NCBI GenBank assembly: GCA_034422835.1
Contig: DAOUJJ010000007.1
Location: 248,001 to 312,000 of the forward strand
DNA: 64,000 bases
DNA from: VXMO01 sp034422835
Lineage (GTDB): Bacteria > Chloroflexota > Dehalococcoidia > UBA6926
Direction of reading: 5' to 3'
The translations under genes and the position numbers were made by a program. Under the pieces are notes generated by a model. That model searched no databases and had not been told where the DNA came from. It saw nothing but the letters and a program-made list of their open reading frames with translations. Below, piece after piece: positions 31,632 to 40,783 of the stretch (position 1 is its first letter; the number at the start of each line of letters is the position of its first letter).

Positions 31632-32027
31632 ATGACGACAGAAACGCCCGAGTCGCCTGACTCACCATCCGCGCCTGCCGGAGCTCCGCCGTCGAGGCCG
31701 GCCACTGAGAGGCCGGGCGGACGCGCGCCCGGAGACAGGCCGGGGGGCGGGCGTCGTGAGGGCGGCCGACGCGAGGGCGGTCGGCGTTTCTACCCGCGTC
31801 GGCGTGTGTGCTTATTCTGCGCAGACAAGGACGCGGTGATGGACTTCAAGCAGCCGGAGACGCTGCGGCGGTTTATCTCTGAGCGCGCGCGGATTGAGCC
31901 ACGGCGCAAGACAAGCACGTGCTCCCGTTGTCAGCGTGCGCTGGCACGGCAGATCAAGCGCGCGCGGCAAGCGGGGCTGCTGCCGTTCACGACGGATACC
32001 CTCCACGATATGCCGCCGGCACGCTAA
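31632..32027 (+). CDS. rpsR: 30S ribosomal protein S18 (zinc-binding form)
   Basis: 131 residues, longer than the usual ~75 because of a 50-residue Pro/Gly/Arg-rich N-terminal extension (APGDRPGGGRREGGRREGG). The S18 core is RRVCLFCADKDAVMDFKQPETLRRFISERARIEPRRKTSTCSRCQRALARQIKRARQAGLLPF. Two CxxC pairs (CLFC, CSRC) mark the zinc-binding form. GGAGG lies 6 nt before ATG 31632. Confidence 0.94.
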   Translation: MTTETPESPDSPSAPAGAPPSRPATERPGGRAPGDRPGGGRREGGRREGGRRFYPRRRVCLFCADKDAVMDFKQPETLRRFISERARIEPRRKTSTCSRCQRALARQIKRARQAGLLPFTTDTLHDMPPAR

Positions 32028-32087
32028 ACGCCGTAACGCGGTGATATTTCCGCTTCGCGGCAGCGAATTTCGCAACAGGTTCTGAGG

Positions 32088-33188
32088 ATGACCGAACAGG
32101 ACCAGAACAACTACGACGACGCATCTTCGTCGGGTGTCATTGGGGGACACCGGCGCGCGACGGAAAGACGCCGCCGGAACCGCTTTACGCGGATCCTGTC
32201 ATTGGCCGGCATCCTGATGCTGATCACTGCCATGGTGATACCGGCCACCGGGTACTTTGTCGTCTTCGTGCAGCCTCATCGGGAAACGGCGCTGGTCATC
32301 AATGACACTCGTTACACGTGGGGTGAATACCTGACGCGGTTGAAGATGATCATCGCGGAGGCGCAGGCAATAGGCACGTGGTCGCCGGAATCCCTGAACA
32401 ACCTGATATTTGACATGGTGAATGACCTGGAGCGCCGCGAAATCGTCAAGCAGTACGCGCCGCTGGAGAACGTGGCGGTGAGCGCCCTGGAGATTGACAA
32501 CGAGATGAAGGCGCGGATCGTTGGCGTTTCCAACGTGGATAATCCGGACATACCGGAATCCGAGTACCGGGAGCGCCTGAGGCTGCGTCTTGAAATCCTG
32601 CAGGTTTCCGAAGAGTTCTTCCGGGAGATCGCCCGGGAGCAGGCTCTGCAGAACAAGCTGGAGGCGTTGCTGAAGGAGAATATCCCGGCCAAGCTGGAAC
32701 AGCGGCACCTGTACGAGATTCGCTTCACCAACTCCGAAACGGACATGGTTGACGCGCGGGCGGCGCTTGACCGATATGATGCCGGTGAGTCTTTCCAGGA
32801 CCTGGCCCGCGAATTATCAGGCGACCGCGACACGGCTGAGCAGGGCGGAGACCTCGGTTGGGTGCCGCGCGGAATCAAGGAAGAGTACACCGAAATCATG
32901 ACTGCGCTGGCAGACGGAGAGGTGTCCGGCCCGGTCATTACCTCCAGCGGTGTTTCGATTTTCCTTGCCGAAGGGGAACTGGAGCTGCGCGACGTTCGCG
33001 AAGACCACATCAGACCTCTACAGGACCAGGCTCTGCGGGCATGGATTGCAGGGCATCGCGCGGACCTTGTGGCGGCGGACGCGCTCAGCCGTCCGGGAGG
33101 CGGAATGAGCTCAGAGAGATACCAGTGGGTTCTCACCCAGTTGAGGCAGGACCGCGAGCTGTTCCCAACGAGGAGCGCGAGTGAGTAA
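32088..33188 (+). CDS. Membrane-anchored parvulin-type peptidyl-prolyl isomerase
   Basis: 366 residues. A basic cytoplasmic segment (TERRRRNRFTR) precedes one membrane helix (~residues 38-62), so the rest is extracytoplasmic. A SurA/PrsA-like helical chaperone part (~70-200) is followed by a parvulin domain (~205-295): QRHLYEIRF, DARAALDRYDAGESFQDLARELSGD, GGDLGWVPRG, GEVSGPVITSSGVSIFLAEG. It should help fold exported proteins. The last 8 nt overlap the hom start. Confidence 0.88.
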   Translation: MTEQDQNNYDDASSSGVIGGHRRATERRRRNRFTRILSLAGILMLITAMVIPATGYFVVFVQPHRETALVINDTRYTWGEYLTRLKMIIAEAQAIGTWSPESLNNLIFDMVNDLERREIVKQYAPLENVAVSALEIDNEMKARIVGVSNVDNPDIPESEYRERLRLRLEILQVSEEFFREIAREQALQNKLEALLKENIPAKLEQRHLYEIRFTNSETDMVDARAALDRYDAGESFQDLARELSGDRDTAEQGGDLGWVPRGIKEEYTEIMTALADGEVSGPVITSSGVSIFLAEGELELRDVREDHIRPLQDQALRAWIAGHRADLVAADALSRPGGGMSSERYQWVLTQLRQDRELFPTRSASE

Positions 33189-34503
33189 GGGGGCGGCGGG
33201 CCCCACTGAACGGGGATACATCGGCGTCGGGCTGCTCGGCATGGGCGTCGTGGGAACCGGCGTTGCGGAGGCCCTGACAACCAGGGCGTCTTTCCTTGAA
33301 GAATCGGTCGGGCTCCCACTTAAGCTGCAAGGCATCCTTGTACGTGACGCGGGGCGGAGCCGGTCTTCTTTGGTTGACACATCTCTCATCACGACCGAGG
33401 GGAAAGACATCCTCGAGAATCCCGACGTCGATATTGTCATCGAGTTGATGGGCGGTGAGGATGCCGCCTTGCCCGCGATCAGAGGCGCGTTGGCCGACGG
33501 CCGCTCCGTTGTGACGGGGAACAAAGAGGTCATGGCCAAGCACGGCGCGGGCCTGTTGGCGATGGCGCAGGCGAAAGGGGTCAGCCTCAAGTTCGAGGCG
33601 GCGGTGGGCGGCGCGATTCCCGTCATCGCCGCGTTGGAACGGGGTTTGACCGGTGCGCGGGTTCGAACACTGCGGGCAATCATCAACGGAACGACGAATT
33701 ACATCCTGACGCGGATGGCCGTTGAGGGCATGCCCTTTGAGGATGCTCTTGCGGACGCGCAGGCGCAGGGGTACGCGGAGGCGGACCCCGGCAACGACAT
33801 CGACGGCACCGACGCCGTCTATAAGCTGGCTGTGCTCGCGACGCTGGCCTACGGATCGCCCGTATCGCCGGAGTCCATCTATTGCGAGGGAATCGGCCAT
33901 CTGGCTCCCCAGGATTTTCGGTACGCACATGAACTCGGGTACGCGATCAAGCTGCTTGCCGTCGCAAAGGAGATCGATGGCGGCGAACTGGACGCGCGGG
34001 TGCATCCGGCATTCATCGCGTCGGACGCGCAGTTGGCAAAGGTTGACGGCGTTTACAACGCGGTGCAGTTCGATAGCGATTCGGCGGGAGAACTGCTCCT
34101 GTACGGGCGCGGGGCGGGGTCAGGGCCGACGACGAGCGCCGTTCTCAGCGACCTCATCGAGGTGGCACGGGGGTTGACGGGGCGCGGCGGACCGCAACAG
34201 CGGCAGACACCCGTCGCGGCCAACCGGGTGCGGCCTATCGATGAGCTGGATTTTCGCTACTATCTCCGAATGACCGTGGCAGATCAGCCCGGTGTTCTCG
34301 CGGCAATCGCGCGGATATTGGGGGACGCGTCGATCAGCATTGCCTCCGTGATCCAGCAGGAGGTTGATGAAACGGCCCGTTCCGCCGAGATTGTGATTAC
34401 GACACACCGCTCGCGGGAATCGGCATTGCGTGACGCGACGGGGAGGCTGACGGCGCTCGACGTGGTGCGGGAGATTGGCAGCATCATCCGCGTTGAGGAA
34501 TAG
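33181..34503 (+). CDS. hom: Homoserine dehydrogenase
   Basis: Reduces aspartate semialdehyde to homoserine for threonine and methionine. 440 residues: an N-terminal Rossmann fold (VGLLGMGVVGTGVAEAL), then VTGNKEVMAKHG, catalytic-domain stretches FEAAVGGAIPVIAALERGL, INGTTNYILTRM and GYAEADPGNDIDGTDAVYKL, and a C-terminal ACT domain (YYLRMTVADQPGVLAAIARILGD) for threonine feedback. GTG 33181 is the start. thrC follows 13 nt after the stop. Confidence 0.96.
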   Translation: MSKGAAGPTERGYIGVGLLGMGVVGTGVAEALTTRASFLEESVGLPLKLQGILVRDAGRSRSSLVDTSLITTEGKDILENPDVDIVIELMGGEDAALPAIRGALADGRSVVTGNKEVMAKHGAGLLAMAQAKGVSLKFEAAVGGAIPVIAALERGLTGARVRTLRAIINGTTNYILTRMAVEGMPFEDALADAQAQGYAEADPGNDIDGTDAVYKLAVLATLAYGSPVSPESIYCEGIGHLAPQDFRYAHELGYAIKLLAVAKEIDGGELDARVHPAFIASDAQLAKVDGVYNAVQFDSDSAGELLLYGRGAGSGPTTSAVLSDLIEVARGLTGRGGPQQRQTPVAANRVRPIDELDFRYYLRMTVADQPGVLAAIARILGDASISIASVIQQEVDETARSAEIVITTHRSRESALRDATGRLTALDVVREIGSIIRVEE

Positions 34504-34516
34504 AGGGGGCTTGGGG

Positions 34517-35566
34517 ATGGGCGTGCTTGCGCGATACGGCCACCTGATTGACGCCGTAACGGAATCTACCCCCCAGATCACGCTGGGAGAGGGCAGCACA
34601 CCCCTGATCCGGTCACGCCACCTTGAATCTCAACTGGGTGTCGGCGAACTGTACTTCAAGCTGGAAGGGATGAACCCAACTGGGTCATTCAAGGACCGCG
34701 GGATGGTTGTGGCAGTCGCAAAGGCGCTGGAGGACGGCTGCACGGGCGTCATCTGCGCGTCAACGGGCAATACGAGCGCCTCCGCATCGGCGTATGGTTC
34801 CGCCTGCGGGTTGCAGAGCATCGTTGTGGTGCCCAAGGGCAATATCGCGGCGGGAAAGCTGGCGCAAGCATCGATGTACGGCGCGCGAGTCGTCGCCATT
34901 TCGGGTTTATTCGACGATGCACTGGACATCGTGCGGTCGTTTGCCGGGCCGGGTCCGATCAAGCTGGTAAACTCGATTAATCTGGACCGCATTGAGGGGC
35001 AAAAGACGGCGTCGTTTGAGATTATAGATGAGTTGGGGGACGCGCCGGACGACCTTTTCATTCCCGTGGGCAACGCGGGGAATATCACCGCCTACTGGAA
35101 GGGTTTCACGGAATACCACAAGATGGGCAACGCGGCACGACTGCCACGGATGATGGGGTTCCAGGCGGCCGGCGCAGCCCCGCTTGTACTCGGCCATCCT
35201 GTTGAAGACCCGCACACGGTGGCATCCGCCATCCGCATCGGCCGCCCGGCGAGCTGGGAGAAAGCGGTGACGGCGCGAGACGATTCCGGCGGGCTGATCG
35301 ACAGCGTGACGGATGAGCAGATCATGGACGCGTATTCACTGCTGGCCGAACAGGAGGGGATATTCGGAGAACCGGCGTCCGCGGCTTCAGTTGCGGGGCT
35401 GGCAAAGTACGCTGCGGCGCACCCGGAGATGCAGGACCGGCGGGTGGTCTGCATCATCACCGGAAACGGACTGAAGGACCCGGATAATGCGACGGCACAG
35501 GGGCTGAACGTTGAGGAGGCGCCCGCCGACCTTGCGGCGGTACAGCAACTGCTTGGCATGAACTGA
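34517..35566 (+). CDS. thrC: Threonine synthase
   Basis: Converts O-phosphohomoserine to threonine with PLP. 349 residues: LGEGSTPLIRS, the PLP lysine in NPTGSFKDRGM, ICASTGNTSASASAYG, PVGNAGNITAYWKG and FGEPASAASVAGL. ATG 34517 is preferred (GAGGGGG 7 nt upstream) over the frame opening at 34475, which overlaps hom. With hom it forms the last part of the threonine pathway; homoserine kinase is not in the window. Confidence 0.95.
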   Translation: MGVLARYGHLIDAVTESTPQITLGEGSTPLIRSRHLESQLGVGELYFKLEGMNPTGSFKDRGMVVAVAKALEDGCTGVICASTGNTSASASAYGSACGLQSIVVVPKGNIAAGKLAQASMYGARVVAISGLFDDALDIVRSFAGPGPIKLVNSINLDRIEGQKTASFEIIDELGDAPDDLFIPVGNAGNITAYWKGFTEYHKMGNAARLPRMMGFQAAGAAPLVLGHPVEDPHTVASAIRIGRPASWEKAVTARDDSGGLIDSVTDEQIMDAYSLLAEQEGIFGEPASAASVAGLAKYAAAHPEMQDRRVVCIITGNGLKDPDNATAQGLNVEEAPADLAAVQQLLGMN

Positions 35567-35623
35567 GTGCCGCCGTGTGCGCTACACTACTGGAAAGCAA
35601 GTGGAAGGTCGATACTTCCCCGG

Positions 35624-36196
35624 ATGATTGATCAAGAGCGCATCGTCCGCGCCGTTGAGGAGATTCTTCACGCAATTGGAGACGATCCAAGGCGCGACGG
35701 CGTCAACAGGACACCCGCACGCGTGGCGGCGATGTACGCCGAACTCCTCTCCGGCATCGAGCAGGACCCGCGTGAATTCCTGACGGTGTCCTATGACGAG
35801 GGGGCGCGGGACATGGTGACAATCAGGGACATCCCGTTCACGTCCATGTGCGAGCACCATCTTCTACCGTTCTTCGGCTCGGTTCACGTGGCTTATATTC
35901 CATCGGGGCGCATTGTGGGGATCGGCAAGCTGGCACGAGCGATTGACTGTTTGTCGCGTCGACCGCAGATGCAAGAGCGTGTCACGAATCAAGCCGCGGA
36001 CCTGTTGACGGAGGCGCTCCAACCGCAGGGGGCTGCGGTTCGCGTGGAGGCGGAGCACCTATGCATGACGGTTCGAGGCGTTCGGGCAGCGGGGAGCCGG
36101 GTGATCACGACGGCGTTTCGCGGGGTGTTCAAGGAGGACGCGGCGGCGCGGGCGGAGTTTCTGGCGCTAACTTCCCCACAAAGGGGCGGGGCATGA
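35624..36196 (+). CDS. folE: GTP cyclohydrolase I
   Basis: Makes 7,8-dihydroneopterin triphosphate for folate. 190 residues with DDPRRDGVNRTPARVAAMY, the zinc ligands in TSMCEHHLLPFFG, SGRIVGIGKLARAIDCLSRRPQMQERVTNQ and AEHLCMTVRGV (third ligand Cys). ATG 35624 gives the normal N-terminus. Its stop overlaps the next gene start (ATGA). Confidence 0.96.
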   Translation: MIDQERIVRAVEEILHAIGDDPRRDGVNRTPARVAAMYAELLSGIEQDPREFLTVSYDEGARDMVTIRDIPFTSMCEHHLLPFFGSVHVAYIPSGRIVGIGKLARAIDCLSRRPQMQERVTNQAADLLTEALQPQGAAVRVEAEHLCMTVRGVRAAGSRVITTAFRGVFKEDAAARAEFLALTSPQRGGA

Positions 36197-37203
36197 GTCT
36201 CGCGGTGCAATGGGAGTCGCTTGGGGCTGTCACAAGCGAATGGCCGGACTTGTTCGCGAAATCGGCCACGCAGTCGATTTTCCTCTCCCTGCCGTGGCAG
36301 ACAGCGTGGGCCATCAACTGCTGCGGCTCAGTGGACGAGCATCCGGTGCTGACTGTCAGAGAGGACAGCGACGGTTCACTCCGAGGCATCGCGCCTCTTA
36401 TTCACAACAAGAACAAGGGCGCCGTCACGTTCGGCCTGGACTACAACGTGACGGACTACCAGGATATTTTGTCGATACCGGGCGAGGAAGAAGCGGTCTG
36501 GGACGCGATACTAGAACACGGCGCGGCGGCGGGGTGGGCGTCCATTGAATTGATCGGCGTGCGGGATGATTCGCCGTCCACACAGATATTGGAGTCCCGG
36601 GCCGCGGAGCACGGATGGCAGGCGGACCGCTCCGTATGGGACGTTTCTCCGTATGTTGAGCTGCCGGAATCATGGGATGAGCACGTGCAGAGCCTCTCCA
36701 AGAAAGACCGCCACGAGCTGCGGCGCAAATTGCGGCGGCTGGAGGCGAGCGGGGAGGCGGAATACCGCGTCTATGACAAGGAGCACGATGAACTGCCGGA
36801 TGCCCTGGGCGCTTTCGTGTCGTTGATGGGCAAGAGCAATGAAGCGAAGTCGGATTTCCTGACGCCGGAGCGTCGCTCATTCCTTGAAACGCTGACGAGG
36901 ACGATGGCGGACGCGGATTCGCTGCAACTCGCGTTCCTGGACGTGGGCGGCAAGCCGGTTTCAGCGACGATGAGTTTCCTTGAGGGGGACCGGCTGCTGT
37001 TGTACAACAGCGGCTACGACCCGGAGTATCGGCACCTGTCGGTTGGGCTTCTGCTAAAGGCGTACGAACTGCGCGGGGCGATTGAACAGGGGCTGCGCGA
37101 GTACGATTTCCTGCGCGGGAACGAGCCGTACAAGTACGACCTCGGCGGGAATGACCGCGTGTTGTACCGCTGGCAACTGGCGCGCGAGAACGAGGCTCCG
37201 TGA
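36193..37203 (+). CDS. GNAT/FemAB-like (BioF2-type) acyltransferase
   Basis: 336 residues from ATG 36193, which overlaps the folE stop as ATGA. The N-terminal half (FLSLPWQTAWAI, GIAPLIHN) and C-terminal half (LQLAFLDVGGKPVSATMSFLEGDRLLLYNSGYDPEY, GLREYDFLRGNEPYKYDLGG) match the 'acetyltransf_6/BioF2' class, double-GNAT proteins related to FemAB and often found in exopolysaccharide loci. A basic helix (LSKKDRHELRRKLRRLEASG) sits near residue 175. The next gene, a glycosyltransferase, starts inside its stop (GTGA), so the two are coupled. Acyl donor and acceptor are unknown. Confidence 0.75.
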   Translation: MSLAVQWESLGAVTSEWPDLFAKSATQSIFLSLPWQTAWAINCCGSVDEHPVLTVREDSDGSLRGIAPLIHNKNKGAVTFGLDYNVTDYQDILSIPGEEEAVWDAILEHGAAAGWASIELIGVRDDSPSTQILESRAAEHGWQADRSVWDVSPYVELPESWDEHVQSLSKKDRHELRRKLRRLEASGEAEYRVYDKEHDELPDALGAFVSLMGKSNEAKSDFLTPERRSFLETLTRTMADADSLQLAFLDVGGKPVSATMSFLEGDRLLLYNSGYDPEYRHLSVGLLLKAYELRGAIEQGLREYDFLRGNEPYKYDLGGNDRVLYRWQLARENEAP

Positions 37204-38456
37204 CTGTTCGTTCGGTGGGGTTGGTGGCGCTGCATTCCTACCCATTGGCTGCATTGGGCGAGGGGAAAGCGGGCGGCATGTCGGCGTATGTGCTCGGACT
37301 CGGCAAGGAATTGGCACGGCGCGGGGTTGCCGTGACGATCGTGACTGCTTCCCACGAGGATGCAGATTCCGTTGAATTGTGCTGCGACGGGATGCGCGTG
37401 ACTCACCTGCACTCATCTGCCGCGGAATCCGCGAGTGAGTGGGTGGCGCGGGCCGGTGAGTATGCCGAGGAAATTGCGGCGGCTCTTGGTGAAAGATGCG
37501 ACCTGATTCACACACACTATTGGGCTTCAGGGTTGGCGGGACTGGAGGTGTCACGCCGGTTTGATATTCCGCACGTGACGACGTTCCACACCATAGCCGC
37601 CGTCAAGGAGCAGGCGGCCATCGACGTTCAGTATGCGGCGGAACCGGATGAGCGACATGAGGCAGAGCGGACGATTGCTCAAGGAGCGGATGGCATCGTC
37701 GCGTGGACACCATTTGAGGCGGACGCTCTGGCCTCGATGTTGGGGGCTCAGCGCGAGAAGATCGCAGTTGCGCCGATCGGCGTTGACACCGATCGATTCC
37801 GGCCACTGGATCGCGCAGAAGCGCGGTCACGGCTTGGCATCCCTACAGATGAGGATACTCTGCTGTACGTGGGGCGGCTGGACCGGATCAAGGGGGCGGA
37901 CGTGCTGGTGAGGGCGGCGGGTCTTTTGGCCGAGAGGCCGCAGATGCGTGTGCGTTTCGTGGGCGGCGAGGTGGACGCGGATTATGCAGCGGGGCTGCGC
38001 GCGCAGGCGTCTGAGCTTGGGATTGCCGAAAGGGTTTCGTGGACGGGCGTCGTGGCCAATGATGCGTTGCCGTGGCATTACGCGGCGGCGGATATGGTCA
38101 TTGTCCCTTCGTATTCTGAGAGTTTCAGCATCGTTGCGGCAGAGGCGATGGCGTGCGGCACGCCGGTGGTGGCGTCAGATGTGCCGGGGCCGGCGTCGTT
38201 CATGGAGGACGGCGTGTCGGGTCGGCTTGTCCCCGCAGGAGATGCCCCTGCCCTTGCGCGTGCCATCTGCGAGCTGCTGGATGATGGGGAGTTGCGACGC
38301 CGTCTTGGTCTTGGGGCGCTGGCGGCAGCGCGAGGGATGACGTGGAGGGCGAGCGCGAACGCGGTGTTGGATATGTATGAGCGGGTGACCCTTCGACAAG
38401 CTCAGGGTGAACGGGGCAGAGTGGCGTCTTTGGATTCTTCGCTGCGCTCAGAATGA
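37200..38456 (+). CDS. Family 4 glycosyltransferase, MshA-like
   Basis: About 418 residues of GT-B fold. The N-terminal GGMSAYVLGLGKELARRGVAVTIVT, LIHTHYWASGLAG and VTTFHTIAAVKEQA, then VAPIGVDTDRFRP, LYVGRLDRIKGADVLV and the E-x7-E donor site PSYSESFSIVAAEAMACGTPVV, resemble MshA and sucrose-phosphate-synthase-type enzymes. It is flanked by a GNAT/FemAB-like gene and two PIG-L deacetylases, which recalls mycothiol or bacillithiol assembly. The last ~23 residues (TLRQAQGERG..) are encoded by family A and B repeats, so the native end lies near residue 395. Confidence 0.85.
   Translation: MTVRSVGLVALHSYPLAALGEGKAGGMSAYVLGLGKELARRGVAVTIVTASHEDADSVELCCDGMRVTHLHSSAAESASEWVARAGEYAEEIAAALGERCDLIHTHYWASGLAGLEVSRRFDIPHVTTFHTIAAVKEQAAIDVQYAAEPDERHEAERTIAQGADGIVAWTPFEADALASMLGAQREKIAVAPIGVDTDRFRPLDRAEARSRLGIPTDEDTLLYVGRLDRIKGADVLVRAAGLLAERPQMRVRFVGGEVDADYAAGLRAQASELGIAERVSWTGVVANDALPWHYAAADMVIVPSYSESFSIVAAEAMACGTPVVASDVPGPASFMEDGVSGRLVPAGDAPALARAICELLDDGELRRRLGLGALAAARGMTWRASANAVLDMYERVTLRQAQGERGRVASLDSSLRSE
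38389..38416 (+). repeat. Short dispersed repeat, family A
   Basis: CTTCGACAAGCTCAGGGTGA core; translated as LRQAQGER at the end of the glycosyltransferase. Confidence 0.88.
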
Positions 38457-38458
38457 CA
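38429..38458 (+). repeat. Short dispersed repeat, family B
   Basis: GCTGCGCTCAGAATGAC core; supplies the glycosyltransferase stop codon (TGA of AATGACA). Confidence 0.88.
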
Positions 38459-38501
38459 GAGCAGAGGCGCTAATGACATGGCCTATTGGGGGAAATGAAC
38501 T

Positions 38502-39221
38502 GTGATTGAGGAGTTTGGGGAGGTTGAGCGGGTGTTGGTGGTTGCGCCGCATCCGGATGACGCGGAGATCGGGTGCGGGGGGACAATCGCGCTGCTCGCG
38601 CGGGATGGGGTCGAGGTCTATTACGTGGTCGCGACGAATGGCGACAAGGGCACTGAGGATCCTACCCTGACTAACGCCGATCTGGCCGCGGTGCGTGACA
38701 AGGAGCAACGGGCCGCGGCGGCGACGCTGGGGGTGAAAGAGGTCACGATTCTCCAGAACGGCGACGGGGAGTTGGTGGACGGGCGGGAACTGCTTGGGGT
38801 GATCACGTGGCACGTGCGGCGCATCAAGCCGGACATCGTGCTAACGACTGATCCGTTCCGCACGGGCTTCTATATCCACCGGGATCATCGGATCACGGGG
38901 ATGGTGACGATGGACGCGGTGTTCCCGTTCGCGCGGGACCGGCTGCATTTCCCGGAGCACGATGCAGAGGGCTTGAAGACGCACAAGACCGCGGAGATCT
39001 ATTTCTGGGGCTCGGAGAATTCCGACGTGTTCGTTGACATTTCGGACACAATCGAAGCAAAAATTGAGGCGACGATGCTCCATGCAAGCCAGTTTGAGCC
39101 GGATTCCGGCGACTGGATCCGACGTTGGTCGGCCCGGAAGGGGGAGCCGCGCGGCATGGCATATGCGGAGGACTTTCGACGCTACGGGATAAGTCGCATG
39201 GGAACGGACGAGGAAGACTAG
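38502..39221 (+). CDS. PIG-L family deacetylase (LmbE-like), first copy
   Basis: 239 residues. VLVVAPHPDDAEIGCGGTIALLA carries the zinc-binding HPDD and general-base Asp. A later HRDHR (residues ~126-130, FYIHRDHRITG) gives the third ligand. These enzymes remove acetyl groups from N-acetylglucosaminyl compounds (MshB, BshB, PIG-L). GTG 38502 has GGGGGAAA upstream. It is the first of two adjacent paralogs. Confidence 0.9.
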   Translation: MIEEFGEVERVLVVAPHPDDAEIGCGGTIALLARDGVEVYYVVATNGDKGTEDPTLTNADLAAVRDKEQRAAAATLGVKEVTILQNGDGELVDGRELLGVITWHVRRIKPDIVLTTDPFRTGFYIHRDHRITGMVTMDAVFPFARDRLHFPEHDAEGLKTHKTAEIYFWGSENSDVFVDISDTIEAKIEATMLHASQFEPDSGDWIRRWSARKGEPRGMAYAEDFRRYGISRMGTDEED

Positions 39222-39252
39222 GACGATTAGCACCGGGGAGACAGAGACACAC

Positions 39253-39957
39253 ATGGTTGACACGCAAGGCCGTCCCAAGAAGTTGATGGCAATCTCGGCG
39301 CATCCGGACGATATGGAGTTTGGGTGCGGGGGCACGATCGGCAAATGGATACGCGAGGGCTGGGAGGGGGCGCTGGTTATCGCCACGGACGGGCGCGCGG
39401 GCACCGCCGACCCGGACACGAAGCCTGAGGATCTCGTCAAGACGCGCGAGGCCGAAGCGACGGCGGCGGCAAAGGTTCTGGGCATCGAGGACGTGACGTT
39501 CCTTGGGTACCCGGACGGCGAGTTGGAGGACAGTCGCGAACTGCGCGAGCACATAGTGCGGGAGATTCGCCGGTTCAGGCCGGAGGTGGTGTTCACGTTC
39601 GATCCGTATCGGCGGGGGCACAATCACCGCGATCATCGGAATATCGGGCAGGCGGCTTTCGACGCGATGTATCCGTATGCGCGTGACGTGCACCATTTTC
39701 CGCACCTGGCGCAGCAGGGCTTCGAGCCGCACATCGTCTCCGAGGCATGGTCATGGAGCGAGGACCCGGACACGTGGATCGACATCTCAGACTCCATTGA
39801 TCTGAAAGTGGCTGCGCTGCGAGAGCACAAGAGCCAGATCAAGAACCCGGAAGGGTTGATGGAGCGGATTCACTCGCGGCACGAGGAGCAGGCAGAAGCG
39901 CTGGGCTTCCGGTACGCGGAGGGGTTTCGGGTGCATCGGTTCAGGTGGCCAGGTTAG
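39253..39957 (+). CDS. PIG-L family deacetylase (LmbE-like), second copy
   Basis: 234 residues: MAISAHPDDMEFGCGGTIGKWI for the zinc site and NHRDHRNIGQAAFDAMYPYARD for the third ligand. It is clearly paralogous to the gene 31 nt upstream, but closer to the LmbE form with an N-terminal MVDTQGRPKK. Two deacetylases in a row suggest either two steps or two substrates. It is followed 4 nt later by a CpsB-like phosphatase gene. Confidence 0.9.
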   Translation: MVDTQGRPKKLMAISAHPDDMEFGCGGTIGKWIREGWEGALVIATDGRAGTADPDTKPEDLVKTREAEATAAAKVLGIEDVTFLGYPDGELEDSRELREHIVREIRRFRPEVVFTFDPYRRGHNHRDHRNIGQAAFDAMYPYARDVHHFPHLAQQGFEPHIVSEAWSWSEDPDTWIDISDSIDLKVAALREHKSQIKNPEGLMERIHSRHEEQAEALGFRYAEGFRVHRFRWPG

Positions 39958-39961
39958 GTGG

Positions 39962-40783
39962 ATGGCGTTGGATAATCACGTGGATGGAATCCACCGGAAC
40001 GGGGCCCACATTGGCGGGTTTGTGGATATCCATTGCCATATCCTGCCGGGGATAGATGACGGGGCGCGGGACAGGGCGGAGTCCATCGAAATGGCGCGCA
40101 TCGCCCACGGTCAGGGCACGGCAACCATCGTGACGACGCCGCACAATTTTCCCCGCTCGCATCAGACCGTGCTGGAGGAATCGCGACACCGCGTCACCCT
40201 GCTGCGGCGCGCGCTGGCGGAAAACAACCTGGACGTTGAGCTGCTCACCGGGCAAGAGATACGCATCACGCGGGGTCTCACGGAGCAGTTGGAATCCGGC
40301 AACGGGGCGACTATCAATGAGAATCGCTATGTGCTTGCGGAGCCGCCGTTCAATTCAATGCCCGACTATGTTGAAGAGGAAATCAGGTCCATCATTGCGC
40401 TGGGTTATCGTCCCGTGCTGGCGCACCCGGAACGCAATACGATCATCCAGCGCGAACCGGATATCGTGAGACGTTTCATCCGTCTCGGCGCGCTGACACA
40501 GATGAATACGGGCAGCCTGTTCGATCACTATGGGCCGGGGTCAAGGGAGGCGGGCGAATACCTGCTGCAACAAGAGATGATCCACGTCATCGCGACGGAC
40601 GCGCACGGCTCAACGGGGAATCGCGTGCCCAATCTGCGGACGGGCTTTAATCGGGTTGCCGAGCTGACGGATGAGAGTCGCGCGTGGGCGCTGGCAAGGG
40701 ATAATCCGTTGGCGATCACTGAGGAGCGGGAGATCCCGTACCGGCCATCGGTGAAAGCGCCGGAGGCCGTGCCGGTGGTATGA
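39962..40783 (+). CDS. CpsB/YwqE-type PHP-family tyrosine phosphatase
   Basis: 273 residues with the PHP metal motifs of manganese-dependent phosphotyrosine phosphatases: FVDIHCHILPGIDDGARDRAESIEMARIA, TIVTTPHNFP, GQEIRIT, PVLAHPERN and IATDAHG. These usually dephosphorylate the tyrosine kinase that controls capsule or exopolysaccharide export. No such kinase gene is in the window, so the sugar context comes from the upstream glycosyltransferase and deacetylases. Its stop overlaps the next ATG (ATGA). Confidence 0.88.
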   Translation: MALDNHVDGIHRNGAHIGGFVDIHCHILPGIDDGARDRAESIEMARIAHGQGTATIVTTPHNFPRSHQTVLEESRHRVTLLRRALAENNLDVELLTGQEIRITRGLTEQLESGNGATINENRYVLAEPPFNSMPDYVEEEIRSIIALGYRPVLAHPERNTIIQREPDIVRRFIRLGALTQMNTGSLFDHYGPGSREAGEYLLQQEMIHVIATDAHGSTGNRVPNLRTGFNRVAELTDESRAWALARDNPLAITEEREIPYRPSVKAPEAVPVV

